64,000 nucleotides of DNA from an uncultured Bacillaceae bacterium (GCA_947497585.1 CANMHG010000002.1:186001-250000), one strand, 5' to 3'. Positions 1-9,668 are shown, counted from the stretch's first letter. Made by a program: numbers and translations. The notes: a model not told the origin generated them from the sequence alone.

Positions 1-293
1 CTATTAATTGGAGCAGGATTATAATCGCCACTCGCTATAAGTATTAAATCATATTTCCCTACCATTTCTTCACGAAGAGCAACAAACTTTTTCATTCTTA
101 TTGTTGTTACATTATATTTACTATTATCTAGATCATTTTTTATTTGTGAATCACCGTTTGCTATAATTTCTAAAATTTCATATTTAAATGCATTATCAAT
201 TGTAGTAGCAGCAATTTTGGATGAGGTTTCATTTATAAATAGTGATAAAACTAACATGAAAATAATCGATATACTGGTAAATTTTTTTGACAA
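1..293 (-). CDS. Secreted/surface protein, N-terminal fragment (DUF5057-like)
   Basis: This is a truncated gene that runs off the left edge; about 97 codons are visible. The start is a TTG at 293, chosen because an AGGAGGAGG site (301-309) sits 7 nt upstream; an ATG 12 codons further in has no such site. The first ~30 residues form a signal peptide: a short Lys-Lys N-terminus, then a hydrophobic stretch. The mature part contains the phrases RMKKFVALREEMVGKYD and LILIASGDYNPAP, which I recall from the N-terminal region of DUF5057 surface proteins. That family call is from memory and is moderate at best. The downstream domain architecture is outside the window. Confidence 0.5.
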   Translation of the reverse strand, partial: MSKKFTSISIIFMLVLSLFINETSSKIAATTIDNAFKYEILEIIANGDSQIKNDLDNSKYNVTTIRMKKFVALREEMVGKYDLILIASGDYNPAPIN

Positions 294-430
294 TCTAATT
301 CCTCCTCCTATCTGCTACAAACTAGTATTATAAACTTAGTTCTAAATACTTATTTCCATTATATCATTTATTAATTTTCCAGTGTATACAATGATTTATA
401 TTAATTTATGCTATATTCTAGTAAAAGTTA

Positions 431-454
431 AAACCCTCTCGTTAAAGAGGGTTT
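431..454 (-). terminator. Intrinsic terminator of the diguanylate cyclase gene
   Basis: An 8-10 bp stem (AAACCCTCT / AGAGGGTTT) overlaps the stop codon of the GGDEF gene, and the minus-strand transcript continues into a short U-rich run. Confidence 0.75.
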
Positions 455-2172
455 CAACTAACATATTGCGCAACCTTATTCCTACCTGCCTGCTTAGCCC
501 CTGTATACATGGCTCTATCTGCGTGGCGAACGAGAGCAAGAGGATCATCTGCATCTTCAGGTGCAGTTGCGACTCCTATACTAGCTGTAATCTTAGCAGA
601 AACTTGTTCTCTATTTTTATCAAGGTCTGAGTAAAATACAAACGGATTATTAGCAATTAACTTTCTAATATCTTCAGCAATTTGTAAGCTTGTGTATTTA
701 TCTTTGTTTGGCAGTAATATTACAAATTCTTCCCCACCATACCGTGCTACTGTTCCTCTTTTACCAACCATCTTAACTAGCCGATTCGCAAGTTCACATA
801 AGATTAAATTTCCACTCTGATGACCAAAATTGTCATTAACAGCTTTAAAATGATCGATATCTAGTAGAATTAAAGACAATGGTTCCCCTTTATTAGTAGA
901 ATCTAGCTTTTTAAATTCTTCTTCTAATAATCCTTCAAAATATCGATAATTATAAAGTTTTGTTAGGGCACAACGCTCACTCTTGTTCTTTGTATCCTCA
1001 TAGTGTCTCGCGTTATCCACTGCAACGGCTAAATAGGAAACGAGTAAATCAACAATCATTAATTGATATTTCTCGTAAGCACGCCTTGTATTTGAGGCAA
1101 GCACTAAAACCCCTACAATTTGTTTATTTCTAACAATTGGCACGGAGATAATACTTTCCACAGATGAGGGAAGGTAGCCTTGAGTAATTCCTCTCCATTC
1201 ATCCCGTTTATGAAAGAGTACAGCCTGTCCAGTTTGCCATACTGTACCACCGATCCCTTCATTCTTCTGTAATGGTGGAATCATAAGTGTCTTTTGTTCA
1301 CCACTTTCAACATACCGAATAAGGTGCAGACCATCCTTATTTACATCTAATATATAGGCAAAATCTACAGGTAAAACGGTAGATAGTTTCTGGATTATTA
1401 AATCAAGAACCTCATCTACTTGTAATCTACCTGCTAGCTGATGTCCTATTTCACTTGCCTTCTGTAAATAATAGTTCACTTTTTGGCTCGCATAATATTG
1501 TTTAAAGAAAATTGACAGAGTAATAAATGGAATGCCCACATAGACCGTTGCAATTACACCCATATCAATATAAAGAATATATAATATAATCCCAACTGGA
1601 AATTGAATAAGCACGGTAATAAATTGTGATAAAGTATCTTTTGAAAAGAACCTTTCACGACTACCGTACATAATTCGACGTACAAAATTAATAGCTAACT
1701 GGTTAGTTAGAAATTTCGTTAATTCATAGGCAGCGGCAGGGACTAAAAAGGCTAATGCAGCCAAATCATTTCCATTATGCGTACCACCAAGAAGATAGAA
1801 CACAAGAGCACTACTAATCGAGCTAACTAAAAAGATTAAAGAATTCAATGGAATCCGATATAACTCACTCGATCCAATACGTACAGTAAGTAAGACTATC
1901 ATTATGGCAAATTGAGCAAAAATGAGTTCTACAAACAGTCCGAATGAAAGAAAAACAGCTAAAGCAATCCCTTCAGATAAAAAGATAGGGTTATCATTTA
2001 ATTTGATTGGAAAAAAAGCTACTATTGATGTTAATATTAAAAAAAATAGAATATCCGTGCTAAAGCTGGCAATATCTTGCTTAGTTAACAGAAGGGTAAG
2101 ATATGTTAAAGATGGTACAAATACCAGCCACAAGGACCAGATCAAAAGTTTTGCACGCTTATTTGTAATCAC
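454..2172 (-). CDS. Membrane-anchored GAF-GGDEF diguanylate cyclase
   Basis: It probably makes cyclic-di-GMP from two GTP at the cytoplasmic face of the membrane. The 572-aa protein has about six or seven hydrophobic segments in residues 1-235, a GAF sensor domain at roughly 245-390, and a GGDEF domain at 405-572. The signature is ARYGGEEF near residue 480, so the active-site motif is intact. The RxxD inhibitory I-site expected just upstream reads GKRG, so product feedback inhibition is probably absent. The start is GTG with a GGGGGAG site. The gene stands alone between folC and the left-edge gene; in B. subtilis the neighbour of folC is comC, which is not seen here. The input signal is unknown. 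Confidence 0.9.
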   Translation of the reverse strand: MITNKRAKLLIWSLWLVFVPSLTYLTLLLTKQDIASFSTDILFFLILTSIVAFFPIKLNDNPIFLSEGIALAVFLSFGLFVELIFAQFAIMIVLLTVRIGSSELYRIPLNSLIFLVSSISSALVFYLLGGTHNGNDLAALAFLVPAAAYELTKFLTNQLAINFVRRIMYGSRERFFSKDTLSQFITVLIQFPVGIILYILYIDMGVIATVYVGIPFITLSIFFKQYYASQKVNYYLQKASEIGHQLAGRLQVDEVLDLIIQKLSTVLPVDFAYILDVNKDGLHLIRYVESGEQKTLMIPPLQKNEGIGGTVWQTGQAVLFHKRDEWRGITQGYLPSSVESIISVPIVRNKQIVGVLVLASNTRRAYEKYQLMIVDLLVSYLAVAVDNARHYEDTKNKSERCALTKLYNYRYFEGLLEEEFKKLDSTNKGEPLSLILLDIDHFKAVNDNFGHQSGNLILCELANRLVKMVGKRGTVARYGGEEFVILLPNKDKYTSLQIAEDIRKLIANNPFVFYSDLDKNREQVSAKITASIGVATAPEDADDPLALVRHADRAMYTGAKQAGRNKVAQYVS

Positions 2173-2281
2173 ATATACTCCCCCTTCTTATTTATTTTTA
2201 TATAAGCATATTATATTTTAACAAATTTTCAGATAGTTGTCATATAAAAATAGTACAATTTACCTGTATTTCCAGAAACTT

Positions 2282-3592
2282 TTAGGTATTTCTACATTCT
2301 TCTAAAATAAATGGTCTTACCTCAGAAAGAAAATAGAGCGAACCTGTAACTATCAAAACTTCGTCTTTAGTAAGAGAATGCATTTTTTTAGTAATGCAAC
2401 TCTTCCAATCCTCATCAAAGTCTTTATTACTAAATGACGAAAAATCAAATAAATCCTTCGCTGAACTAACTCTTGGAAAATCGAAGCTAGTGAATGTTAG
2501 TGATTTAGCAACTGCTTCTAACGGTGTGATCATATCAGATAGTTTTTTATCTTTTAGTGCACAAAATATAATGTGAACTTTACGATCATTGTACCTTGTA
2601 TTGATTGTGTTAACTAAACTGTTAATTCCTTCTGGATTATGTGCCCCGTCAATGATAATCGTTGGGTTATCACAGAGTGTTTCAAACCTTCCAATCCATC
2701 TTGCTCTCTTTAGGCCTTCTCTTATATGAGTTTCTTGGATAATAAAGTCTTGTTGTTGTTGCAAAATAGTTATTGCCATAAGCGAAAGAGCTGCGTTTTT
2801 AATTTGATGCTCTCCCTTCATGGTAATAATAAGTTCCTGAAAAGTACTAGTTGGAGTGCGAACAGAAAATTCTTCTCCCTCATCAACATGACGTTTATCT
2901 GTTAGATGGTAATCCAAACCTAAAGAATAGACTTGAGAATGTAATGAATTGGCTTTATCCAAGATAACTTTAATCGCTTCTTCCTGTTCAACGCTTGTTA
3001 CTAAAGGAATACCCTTTTTTATAATTCCTGCCTTTTCAGAGGCTATTTCTGGTAAAGTTTCACCAAGAAGATCCATATGATCATACCCGATATTCGTAAT
3101 GACAGTTAAAAGAGGATTAACAATATTCGTCGAATCTAAACGCCCCCCTAGTCCTGTTTCAAATACAACGATATCAATATCCTCTTGGTTTGCGAAATAG
3201 TAGAATGCCATCGCAGTAATAATTTCAAATTCAGTAGGAGAGCCCAGTTCTGTAGACTCTAACTCTACGGCTAAAGGATAGATTATATTTGCTAATCTAA
3301 CAATTTCTTCATCAGCTATAGGCTGACCATTTACACTAATTCTTTCATTAAATACTTCGAAGAAAGGGGATGTAAACGTACCCACATTATAGCCAGCACA
3401 TTCAAGAATATTTCGAAGATAACAAACCGTTGATCCTTTTCCATTAGTACCTGCTACATGGATCGCTTTTATCTTATCATGGGGATGTTCAAGGCGTTCC
3501 ATCATCCATTCCATCCGTTTTAAACCTGGCTTAATCCCTAGTCTGAGTCTAGAATGAATCCAGCCCAGAGCTTCTTCATAGGTAGTAAACAT
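2282..3592 (-). CDS. folC: Folylpolyglutamate synthase / dihydrofolate synthase
   Basis: It adds glutamates to folates (and glutamate to dihydropteroate) using ATP. The P-loop is GTNGKGST at residues 48-55, followed by the Mur-ligase-like central domain (TNIGYDHMDLLGETLPEIASEK region) and the C-terminal domain with IIDGAHNPEG. A 26-codon upstream extension is open, but the start is placed at ATG 3592 because GGAGG (3601-3605) is 8 nt upstream, giving 436 aa, normal for the family. It lies directly downstream of valS, the B. subtilis order, and could be read through from the valS T-box promoter past the hairpin at 3636-3664. Confidence 0.93.
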   Translation of the reverse strand: MFTTYEEALGWIHSRLRLGIKPGLKRMEWMMERLEHPHDKIKAIHVAGTNGKGSTVCYLRNILECAGYNVGTFTSPFFEVFNERISVNGQPIADEEIVRLANIIYPLAVELESTELGSPTEFEIITAMAFYYFANQEDIDIVVFETGLGGRLDSTNIVNPLLTVITNIGYDHMDLLGETLPEIASEKAGIIKKGIPLVTSVEQEEAIKVILDKANSLHSQVYSLGLDYHLTDKRHVDEGEEFSVRTPTSTFQELIITMKGEHQIKNAALSLMAITILQQQQDFIIQETHIREGLKRARWIGRFETLCDNPTIIIDGAHNPEGINSLVNTINTRYNDRKVHIIFCALKDKKLSDMITPLEAVAKSLTFTSFDFPRVSSAKDLFDFSSFSNKDFDEDWKSCITKKMHSLTKDEVLIVTGSLYFLSEVRPFILEECRNT

Positions 3593-3635
3593 TTTCATGT
3601 CCTCCAAATATTTATCTTTTTTAAAAACATACTGA

Positions 3636-3664
3636 AGACGAATTCTACCTAATAGAATTCGTCT
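3636..3664 (-). terminator. Stem-loop between valS and folC
   Basis: A perfect 11-bp stem (AGACGAATTCT / AGAATTCGTCT) with a 7-nt loop lies 12 nt after the valS stop. On the minus strand a run of U appears only about 7 nt later, so it may be a leaky terminator or an mRNA-processing or stability hairpin rather than a full stop. Confidence 0.5.
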
Positions 3665-3675
3665 CTTCAATACAT

Positions 3676-6315
3676 TTATGACTTTAGTTCTTCAATACGA
3701 GCACGAACAGCATCTCTTTTTTCAATATAATCACTTTCTTTTGCTCGTTCTTCTTCAATTACTTGTGCTGGTGCTTTTTTTACAAAGCCCTCATTACTCA
3801 ACTTCTTCTGTACACGCTCTACCTCTTTATCAAGCTTTTCTAGCTCTTTGTTTAATCTCTTTACCTCTTCATCAATATTGATTAAACCTTCAAGAGGAAG
3901 AATAAGCTCTGCTCCGGTAACTACAGCAGTCATTGATTTTTCAGTTGATTGTACAGTTGTGGCAATAATTAATTCACTTGTATTACAAAATCTTTGAAGA
4001 TAAGAGCGATTCGTTTCTAGTTGTTGAAGTATGCTCTCGTCTTTTGCTTTAATTTGTAATTTAATTTGTTTACTCATTGGTGTATTTACTTCTGCTCGGA
4101 TATTACGAACTGCACGAATAACATCTACTAGTAAACGCATATCACTTGCTGCTTGCTTATCAGTCAATTGCTCATTAACGGTTGGCCACTGTGCTACTGT
4201 AATAGACTCACCTTGATGTGGTAGATTTTGCCAAATCTCCTCTGTAATGAAAGGCATAAACGGATGTAATAGCCTCATTGTATTATCTAATACATAAGCA
4301 AGAATGGATCTCGTTGTTTTCTTAGCTGCTTCATTCTCTCCATACAGTGGAAGCTTCGCCATTTCAATATACCAATCACAGAAGTCATCCCAGATGAAGT
4401 TATATAATAAACGACCAACTTCACCAAATTCATATTTATCTACAAGCTTTGTTACATTTTCAATGGTCTCATTTAAACGAGTTAGAATCCATTTATCTGC
4501 TACAGACTTTTCACCTGTTAAGTCAATTTCATCATAGGCTAAGCCATCCATATTCATTAGAGCGAAACGTGAAGCATTCCAAATCTTATTGGCAAAGTTC
4601 CAAGTTGCTTCAACCTTTTCGATACTAAAACGTAAATCTTGACCTGATGAACTACCTGTAGATAAGAAATAACGTAATGAATCTGCACCGTACTCGGCAA
4701 TAACTTCCATAGGATCTACACCGTTTCCAAGTGACTTACTCATTTTACGCCCTTCTGCATCACGAACTAGACCGTGAATTAAAACATCATCGAAAGGTCT
4801 TTTTTCTGTAAATTCTAGACCTTGGAAAATCATACGAGATACCCAGAAGAAGATAATGTCATATCCAGTAACAAGAACGTTTGTCGGATAGTAACGTTTA
4901 TAATCAGCTGATTCTACATCTGGCCAACCCATTGTTGAAAATGGCCATAGTGCCGAACTAAACCAAGTATCTAGTACATCATTGTCTTGTTCCCAATTTT
5001 CGATATCTGTTGGTGGTTCATGATCTACATATACCTCACCAGTCTCTTTATGATACCAAGCAGGAATACGATGTCCCCACCAAAGCTGACGAGAAATACA
5101 CCAATCACGAATATTTTCCATCCAGCGAAGATACGTTTTTTCAAAACGATCAGGTACAAAATTAACTTTTTCTTCATTAGATTGCAGCTCAATAGCTTTG
5201 TCGGCAAGTGGTTGCATTTTTACAAACCATTGAGTAGATAAATAAGGTTCTACTACTGCTCCACTTCTTTCACTATGTCCTACTGAGTGTAAATGATCTT
5301 CAATTTTAAACAGTACGCCTGCTTCTTGAAGATCTTTTACAATCTTTTTACGACATTCAAAGCGATCTAAGCCCTGATACTCTCCGGCATTTGCATTCAT
5401 CGTTCCATCTTCATTCATTACAAGAACACGTTCTAAGTTATGACGGTTACCTATTTCAAAGTCGTTAGGGTCATGTGCTGGAGTAATTTTTACTGCCCCA
5501 GAACCAAATTCCATATCAACATAATCGTCTCCAACAATCTCAATTTCACGACCTATGATTGGAAGAATAACCTTTTTACCGATTAGGTGCTTGTAACGCT
5601 CATCTTCAGGATGAACTGCGATTGCTGTATCGCCAAGCATGGTTTCAGGTCGAGTCGTAGCAACTTCAATATGACCTGATCCATCGGCTAATGGATAGCG
5701 CAAGTGATAAAAAGCCCCTTGTACATCTTTGTAAATTACTTCAATATCAGAAAGAGCAGTTTTTGTTGCCGGATCCCAGTTAATGATATACTCTCCACGG
5801 TAGATTAGACCTTTTTTGTATAAAGAAACGAAAACCTCTCTTACCGCTTTTGATAAGCCTTCATCAAGTGTGAAACGTTCACGTGTATAGTCAAGTCCTA
5901 AACCTAACTTAGACCATTGCTCTCTAATGTGGCCTGCATATTCTTCCTTCCATTTCCATGATTCTTCTAGAAATTTCTCACGGCCAAGGTCATATCGTGA
6001 TTTTCCTTCCTCACGAAGTTTACCTTCAACTTTTGCTTGCGTTGCAATTCCTGCATGGTCCATTCCCGGAAGCCATAATACATCATAGCCCTGCATTCGT
6101 TTAATTCTTGTAAGTATATCTTGTAAGGTCGTGTCCCAAGCATGCCCTAAGTGTAACTTACCTGTTACGTTTGGTGGTGGTATTACAATAGTATAAGGTT
6201 CTTTTGCAGGGTCACTTGTTGCTTCGAAAAACTTACCCTTTAGCCAATATTCATAACGATTTGCCTCGATTGTAGTTGGATCATATTTCGTAGACATTGT
6301 TTGCTCATTTTCCAT
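3676..6315 (-). CDS. valS: Valyl-tRNA synthetase
   Basis: A class I synthetase that charges tRNA-Val. The HIGH motif appears as HLGH at residues 55-58, and the KMSKS motif is present intact ([12 protein letters not shown], about residue 520). Between them lies the editing domain, and the last ~65 residues form the charged ValS coiled coil ([15 protein letters not shown]). The reading frame stays open upstream through the T-box antiterminator, but the start is ATG 6315, with CCTCC (6323-6327) 7 nt away. This gives 879 aa, essentially the B. subtilis length. It is regulated by the T-box leader directly upstream. Confidence 0.97.
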   Translation of the reverse strand: MENEQTMSTKYDPTTIEANRYEYWLKGKFFEATSDPAKEPYTIVIPPPNVTGKLHLGHAWDTTLQDILTRIKRMQGYDVLWLPGMDHAGIATQAKVEGKLREEGKSRYDLGREKFLEESWKWKEEYAGHIREQWSKLGLGLDYTRERFTLDEGLSKAVREVFVSLYKKGLIYRGEYIINWDPATKTALSDIEVIYKDVQGAFYHLRYPLADGSGHIEVATTRPETMLGDTAIAVHPEDERYKHLIGKKVILPIIGREIEIVGDDYVDMEFGSGAVKITPAHDPNDFEIGNRHNLERVLVMNEDGTMNANAGEYQGLDRFECRKKIVKDLQEAGVLFKIEDHLHSVGHSERSGAVVEPYLSTQWFVKMQPLADKAIELQSNEEKVNFVPDRFEKTYLRWMENIRDWCISRQLWWGHRIPAWYHKETGEVYVDHEPPTDIENWEQDNDVLDTWFSSALWPFSTMGWPDVESADYKRYYPTNVLVTGYDIIFFWVSRMIFQGLEFTEKRPFDDVLIHGLVRDAEGRKMSKSLGNGVDPMEVIAEYGADSLRYFLSTGSSSGQDLRFSIEKVEATWNFANKIWNASRFALMNMDGLAYDEIDLTGEKSVADKWILTRLNETIENVTKLVDKYEFGEVGRLLYNFIWDDFCDWYIEMAKLPLYGENEAAKKTTRSILAYVLDNTMRLLHPFMPFITEEIWQNLPHQGESITVAQWPTVNEQLTDKQAASDMRLLVDVIRAVRNIRAEVNTPMSKQIKLQIKAKDESILQQLETNRSYLQRFCNTSELIIATTVQSTEKSMTAVVTGAELILPLEGLINIDEEVKRLNKELEKLDKEVERVQKKLSNEGFVKKAPAQVIEEERAKESDYIEKRDAVRARIEELKS

Positions 6316-6334
6316 CATACTTCCTCCTTTTAAT

Positions 6335-6646
6335 ATTTCAAAAAAATTCCAAAATAAAAAACTCCAATCATCCAATAAAGGACGAAAGGAGTTAATTTCC
6401 GCGGTACCACCTTTTTTCTTAAACAATACAAAAAATGTACTATTTAAGCTCTCTAACGATAACGGCTATTGCCGGCTATTACTACTTGAGAAATACTCCA
6501 ATCATAATAGCTACTCAAGGGCGACCTTCCAATTTAACCATCCTAAGAAATCTCACAGCTAATGATTTCTCTCTCTGAAGGTGTTAACATTGTACTCTTC
6601 CCAATCACTGTATGTTTATATAAGATTTTTCATTGCATTCATATCT
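6335..6646 (-). promoter_or_regulatory. T-box leader of valS
   Basis: The antisense of the 14-nt T-box core (GGTGGTACCGCGG read on the minus strand, about 6400-6416) is followed by a terminator stem at 6359-6393 (AACTCC ... GGAGTT, then U-run). Upstream are the stem I motifs AGAGAG and GAGTA. A likely specifier codon is GUC (complement at 6523-6525), followed by a purine and CC exactly as the UUC codon is in the pheS T-box in this window. Uncharged tRNA-Val would stabilise the antiterminator and allow valS transcription. Confidence 0.93.
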
Positions 6647-6653
6647 TTTATAT

Positions 6654-6683
6654 ATAGTACCTAAAAAATGTTCGTAACGTCAA
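6654..6683 (-). promoter_or_regulatory. Candidate sigma-A promoter of valS
   Basis: TTGACG (6678-6683), an 18-nt spacer and TACTAT (6654-6659) lie just upstream of the T-box leader, with a predicted start near 6646. The -10 matches consensus at 4 of 6 positions. Confidence 0.5.
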
Positions 6684-6809
6684 TAATCTTCTCCAAAATT
6701 TTAATATTTTATACTGCAGTATATGAAACATGCTTAAAAATGGAACTTAAATATTTAGTTCAGCATATTTTAGTAATATCAACAGAATGTTGCAATAGGA
6801 GGACTATCC

Positions 6810-7001
6810 ATGAGAAGACGCTTTAAACATTATTCTTATCCCCCTTGGCTTAGACAAACACGTGCAATTTGTGTACAGTTTATAATCCCTATAACCATAT
6901 TCCAAGGTATCCGCACAATACTACTTCCAACAACCTTTGATGTGATTTTACTTGCCATTTTCATCTTATTAGCTGTATCTCTGCATTTGGAATGGCTATA
7001 A
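6810..7001 (+). CDS. Small conserved-looking membrane protein, 63 aa
   Basis: A 63-aa protein with a basic N-terminus (MRRRFKHYSYPPWLRQTR) and two hydrophobic stretches, about residues 20-33 and 42-62. A strong AGGAGG site lies 7 nt before the ATG. It is divergent from the valS leader and convergent with ysxE. Base composition and the ribosome site support a real gene. I do not recognise a function; it is probably an inner-membrane protein of the Bacillaceae. Confidence 0.75.
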   Translation: MRRRFKHYSYPPWLRQTRAICVQFIIPITIFQGIRTILLPTTFDVILLAIFILLAVSLHLEWL

Positions 7002-7005
7002 AAAT

Positions 7006-7032
7006 ATCCCATACACTTTTACTATGTATGGG
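7006..7032. terminator. Shared terminator of the 63-aa gene and ysxE
   Basis: The stem TCCCATACA/TGTATGGGA lies between two convergent genes. On the minus strand it is followed by TATTTTTAT; on the plus strand the U-run is weaker. It overlaps the ysxE stop codon. Confidence 0.7.
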
Positions 7033-8086
7033 ATTGGTTTTCTTCCTGATTCAATTCTAGTTCTTCTTGTACTTTTTTTCTTCTCTCATCTTCCACAATG
7101 GTTGTAAGGAAAAATTCAATATTCTTCATTTGCCAATAAGCTCTTTGAAGAGAGGCCACAAATTGACGCTCACTCATTGAATTTTTACTGTTTTCATATT
7201 TATACACACAGCGATAAATAGGTTCTGGGAATGCCATATAGCTTAGAAAAAGAAGGAGCTCTTCTTCCTTTAGTGGATAGTACTTTCTATAAGTAGAAAG
7301 CCATTCAAAACAATCGTAGCTTTGTATTGGATAGGTATGGAGGGTCCGATAAAAGAATAGGACAAGATCATTTACTGGGGTTCCTACTTTTGAGTCTTCT
7401 AGGTTACAAAAGTATCCACTTCCGTTTTTATCAAATAGAAAATGTCTAACAGATACCTTGCCATGATTTAATACTGTTCTGTTTTTCTTCGTTTCTTTTA
7501 TTTGTTCATACCATTCTTCTAACTTCATATAAGCAAAATTACTACCTTGGGTAGTCTCATGGTAAATTGAACAGAATTGTAATTCGAATGGTGACATGTA
7601 CCATTTATTTTCACACTTTGTGATGAAGGCTTCTAGAAACTCTTTCCTCTTATCCCACTGTTCAATATGAAAACGATGATGCTCAGAAATTTCTTGCTCT
7701 TCCACTTCAAACTCTTTAGAAGAATATGAGTGTAGTCTAGCTAATTCTTTGAAAAGTAACTGATGTCGATCATCCCGCTCTTCTTCCAATTCATTACTAT
7801 ACCATGGCATTAAGTAATGGTATTTATTATCATATAAAGTTAAAAAATGATTATCAACTGTGGCATGTATTGGGACAATTTTAGTGTAACCACTCTTATA
7901 AAGTTTCCGGATAATTGTAGGAAACTCTAAAGCACGCTTTGCTGAAATTGTTTTTAAGGCAAATACACCATTTTGGGTATATACTTTTTTAACCTTACCA
8001 AATTCCTCTATAAAATCAGCCTTAAGATTATACCTGTTTAGAATCGGCCCATAATAATTTATTAGATTTTCAGTCATAAGGGCCAC
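7022..8086 (-). CDS. ysxE: CotS-like kinase-fold spore coat protein YsxE
   Basis: A 354-aa protein with the aminoglycoside phosphotransferase-like fold of the CotS/YsxE spore coat family. It lies downstream of spoVID as in B. subtilis, where YsxE is a coat component dependent on SpoVID. The catalytic loop, normally HGD...N, here reads NHGKVSVRHFLF, and the DFD-type metal site is replaced by LEDSKVG, so it is probably a pseudokinase acting as a structural coat protein. The start is uncertain: GTG at 8086 or ATG at 8077, neither with a strong ribosome site. A good terminator separates it from spoVID, so it may have its own promoter. Confidence 0.85.
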   Translation of the reverse strand: MALMTENLINYYGPILNRYNLKADFIEEFGKVKKVYTQNGVFALKTISAKRALEFPTIIRKLYKSGYTKIVPIHATVDNHFLTLYDNKYHYLMPWYSNELEEERDDRHQLLFKELARLHSYSSKEFEVEEQEISEHHRFHIEQWDKRKEFLEAFITKCENKWYMSPFELQFCSIYHETTQGSNFAYMKLEEWYEQIKETKKNRTVLNHGKVSVRHFLFDKNGSGYFCNLEDSKVGTPVNDLVLFFYRTLHTYPIQSYDCFEWLSTYRKYYPLKEEELLLFLSYMAFPEPIYRCVYKYENSKNSMSERQFVASLQRAYWQMKNIEFFLTTIVEDERRKKVQEELELNQEENQSHT

Positions 8087-8159
8087 ACACTCACTTTCTC
8101 ATAGAATTTTACAAACCTTAACTATTAGTAACGAAAACGCCCCATCCTAGTTAATGATT

Positions 8160-8201
8160 AAATAAAAACAGGTGAGGAGAAAATACTCACTCACGCTGTT
8201 T
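8160..8201 (-). terminator. Terminator of spoVID
   Basis: On the minus strand ACAG-GTGAG-GAG pairs with CTC-CTCAC-CTGT with small bulges, followed by TTTTTATTT, 17 nt after the spoVID stop codon. Confidence 0.7.
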
Positions 8202-8217
8202 GTTTGTATCATCATCT

Positions 8218-9402
8218 TTATTTCTTACTTACTGTAACTGGAATGTAAAGCAATTGTCCTTCACTTACATCATGATTTAAATCGATATCATTTGCTCTTA
8301 AAAGATGTTGAACATTTACTTCATATCGTTCAGCAATGATATCTAATGTATCTCCTTGCTGTGCAATACAAATCTTCATCTTTGTAAAATCCTCATCGTC
8401 ATCACGTGCAAAAATTTTAGTTAAGTATAAAGCATTTTCACTTCTTTTACCTGCTGATTGTTGCTCTTGTTCACCATCATACTTTGGTGCATCTTTCATA
8501 TTGGCGGCAACTTTCTCTTTTTCTCTTTCTTGTGGAGCCCAATTTTGGTTATCTTCGGCTCTACTCTTCATGCCAATTTGCATAACCGGTTGTTTAACCT
8601 CTTCAACAGCCTCTTCAACTACTTCATTAACGTCATCAAGGTCCTCATGATAAGCTTCTTTTCTCCCTTCTATTTCAAAAGGGGTGTACAGATCTGATTC
8701 TTCTTCTGGTTCCTCGTTTTCAGAAGCCTCTTCCTGTTCACTAACAACAGGTGAAAGCTCTTCAAGCTCCTCTGTTTCTTGCTCTTCACTTCTTGCATAA
8801 GTAGTATCTTCTTTTTCTTCTTTTTCTTCATTCCATTCCCTAGTAGCGACAAAAGGTGAAAGTTCATCCTCGTTACTGCTTAGGTTGTTATCGTTATCGT
8901 TTTCATTGTTCACTTCTTTAGTATCGTAGCGGTCCTCTTGTTCATTTTCCAATGAGGGAACACTTTGCTGACTTCCATAAATTCCACTTATTGATAAATC
9001 AGCAACTAATTGTAGACACCCGTATCGTGGTAACTCGTAATCAAATGATTCAATAGCTACATAAACATCGTCGAGATTTTGAATTCTGTTTTTCGGTATG
9101 GTTACATCTACAGGGAATCTGTGTTTAAGTTCACTTACTCCATCTTCACGAGTTGTAATCTGATTTACTACTCTTAAGGCAGTATAATCCCTAGGTTCTT
9201 CATCCTCTGAACGATTTTCATCTATGCGATATTCCCCTGATAGTTGTAATGCCCCTCGAATCGAAACGTACTGATCATGTTCTTGAATAACAATATCTGG
9301 GTCTAGTGTAATTGAAACAAGCTCTGAGACTTCCTGTCCCTTTTGAAACCAGACTGACTCTTCTACAGAAAATCGTAAGCACGATTGATTATCTGATGCC
9401 AA
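8218..9402 (-). CDS. spoVID: Spore coat morphogenetic protein SpoVID
   Basis: A mother-cell protein that lets the coat encase the forespore by linking SpoIVA, SafA and other coat factors. It starts with a TTG (GGAGG 8 nt upstream). Residues 1-135 form the conserved N-terminal domain (LRFSVEESVWFQKGQEVSEL start). Residues ~140-330 are a very acidic, Glu/Asp/Asn-rich low-complexity linker. Residues ~345-390 are a LysM module (AQQGDTLDIIAERYEVNVQHLLRAN, written here in part). At 394 aa it is much shorter than the B. subtilis protein (about 575 aa), the loss being in the acidic middle. Confidence 0.92.
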   Translation of the reverse strand: MASDNQSCLRFSVEESVWFQKGQEVSELVSITLDPDIVIQEHDQYVSIRGALQLSGEYRIDENRSEDEEPRDYTALRVVNQITTREDGVSELKHRFPVDVTIPKNRIQNLDDVYVAIESFDYELPRYGCLQLVADLSISGIYGSQQSVPSLENEQEDRYDTKEVNNENDNDNNLSSNEDELSPFVATREWNEEKEEKEDTTYARSEEQETEELEELSPVVSEQEEASENEEPEEESDLYTPFEIEGRKEAYHEDLDDVNEVVEEAVEEVKQPVMQIGMKSRAEDNQNWAPQEREKEKVAANMKDAPKYDGEQEQQSAGKRSENALYLTKIFARDDDEDFTKMKICIAQQGDTLDIIAERYEVNVQHLLRANDIDLNHDVSEGQLLYIPVTVSKK

Positions 9403-9452
9403 AGTCTATTCCTCCTTTCAGTTCCAACGAAACTTTTTACTATGACAATACA

Positions 9453-9482
9453 GATTTATGTCCGAAAACTGTGTTTTATGAT
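9453..9482 (-). promoter_or_regulatory. Possible sigma-E promoter of spoVID
   Basis: ATCATAAA (9475-9482), a 14-nt spacer and CATAAATC (9453-9460) resemble the sigma-E elements, each with a few mismatches. spoVID is known to be sigma-E-dependent in B. subtilis; the match here is only suggestive. Confidence 0.35.
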
Positions 9483-9533
9483 TAAAATCTAAAGAAAAGA
9501 AGCTTTTAATTAATTATTTTTCACTTTGAAATG

Positions 9534-9668
9534 GACCGTTTCTTTGCGCTGCAGGCACTTGCTTTCCGCGGGGAGGGATTCGAGCCTCCTCGGCGCTTCG
9601 CACCTGTGGGGTCTCGAACTTCCCTCTACTTCCCGCAGGAGTCAAGTGCCTTCCGCTCCAATCCACTC
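9534..9668 (+). repeat. Branched palindromic repeat, copy 1
   Basis: A GC-rich 135-bp element in the 368-nt gap between hemL and spoVID. Nested inverted repeats can be read: GGCACTTG/CAAGTGCC, GCGGG/CCCGC, GAGGGA-TTCGAG/CTCGAA-TCCCTC and a tip hairpin GGCGC/GCACC. It is nearly identical to copy 2 and differs from copies 3-5 at paired positions. No convincing protein is encoded; a 60-codon open frame through it is an accident of its GC content. Confidence 0.9.

Noticed and set aside
3593..3670. 26-codon N-terminal extension of folC
   Set aside because: It has no ribosome site and would run back through the valS-folC hairpin; the internal ATG has GGAGG at 8 nt.
5025..5207. Open frames inside valS, spoVID, uvrC, mutSB, pheT and others on either strand
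   Set aside because: Shadows of strongly supported genes, with no ribosome sites and no recognisable domains.
6316..6426. 37-codon N-terminal extension of valS
   Set aside because: It translates the T-box antiterminator and terminator, and ATG 6315 has a proper ribosome site.
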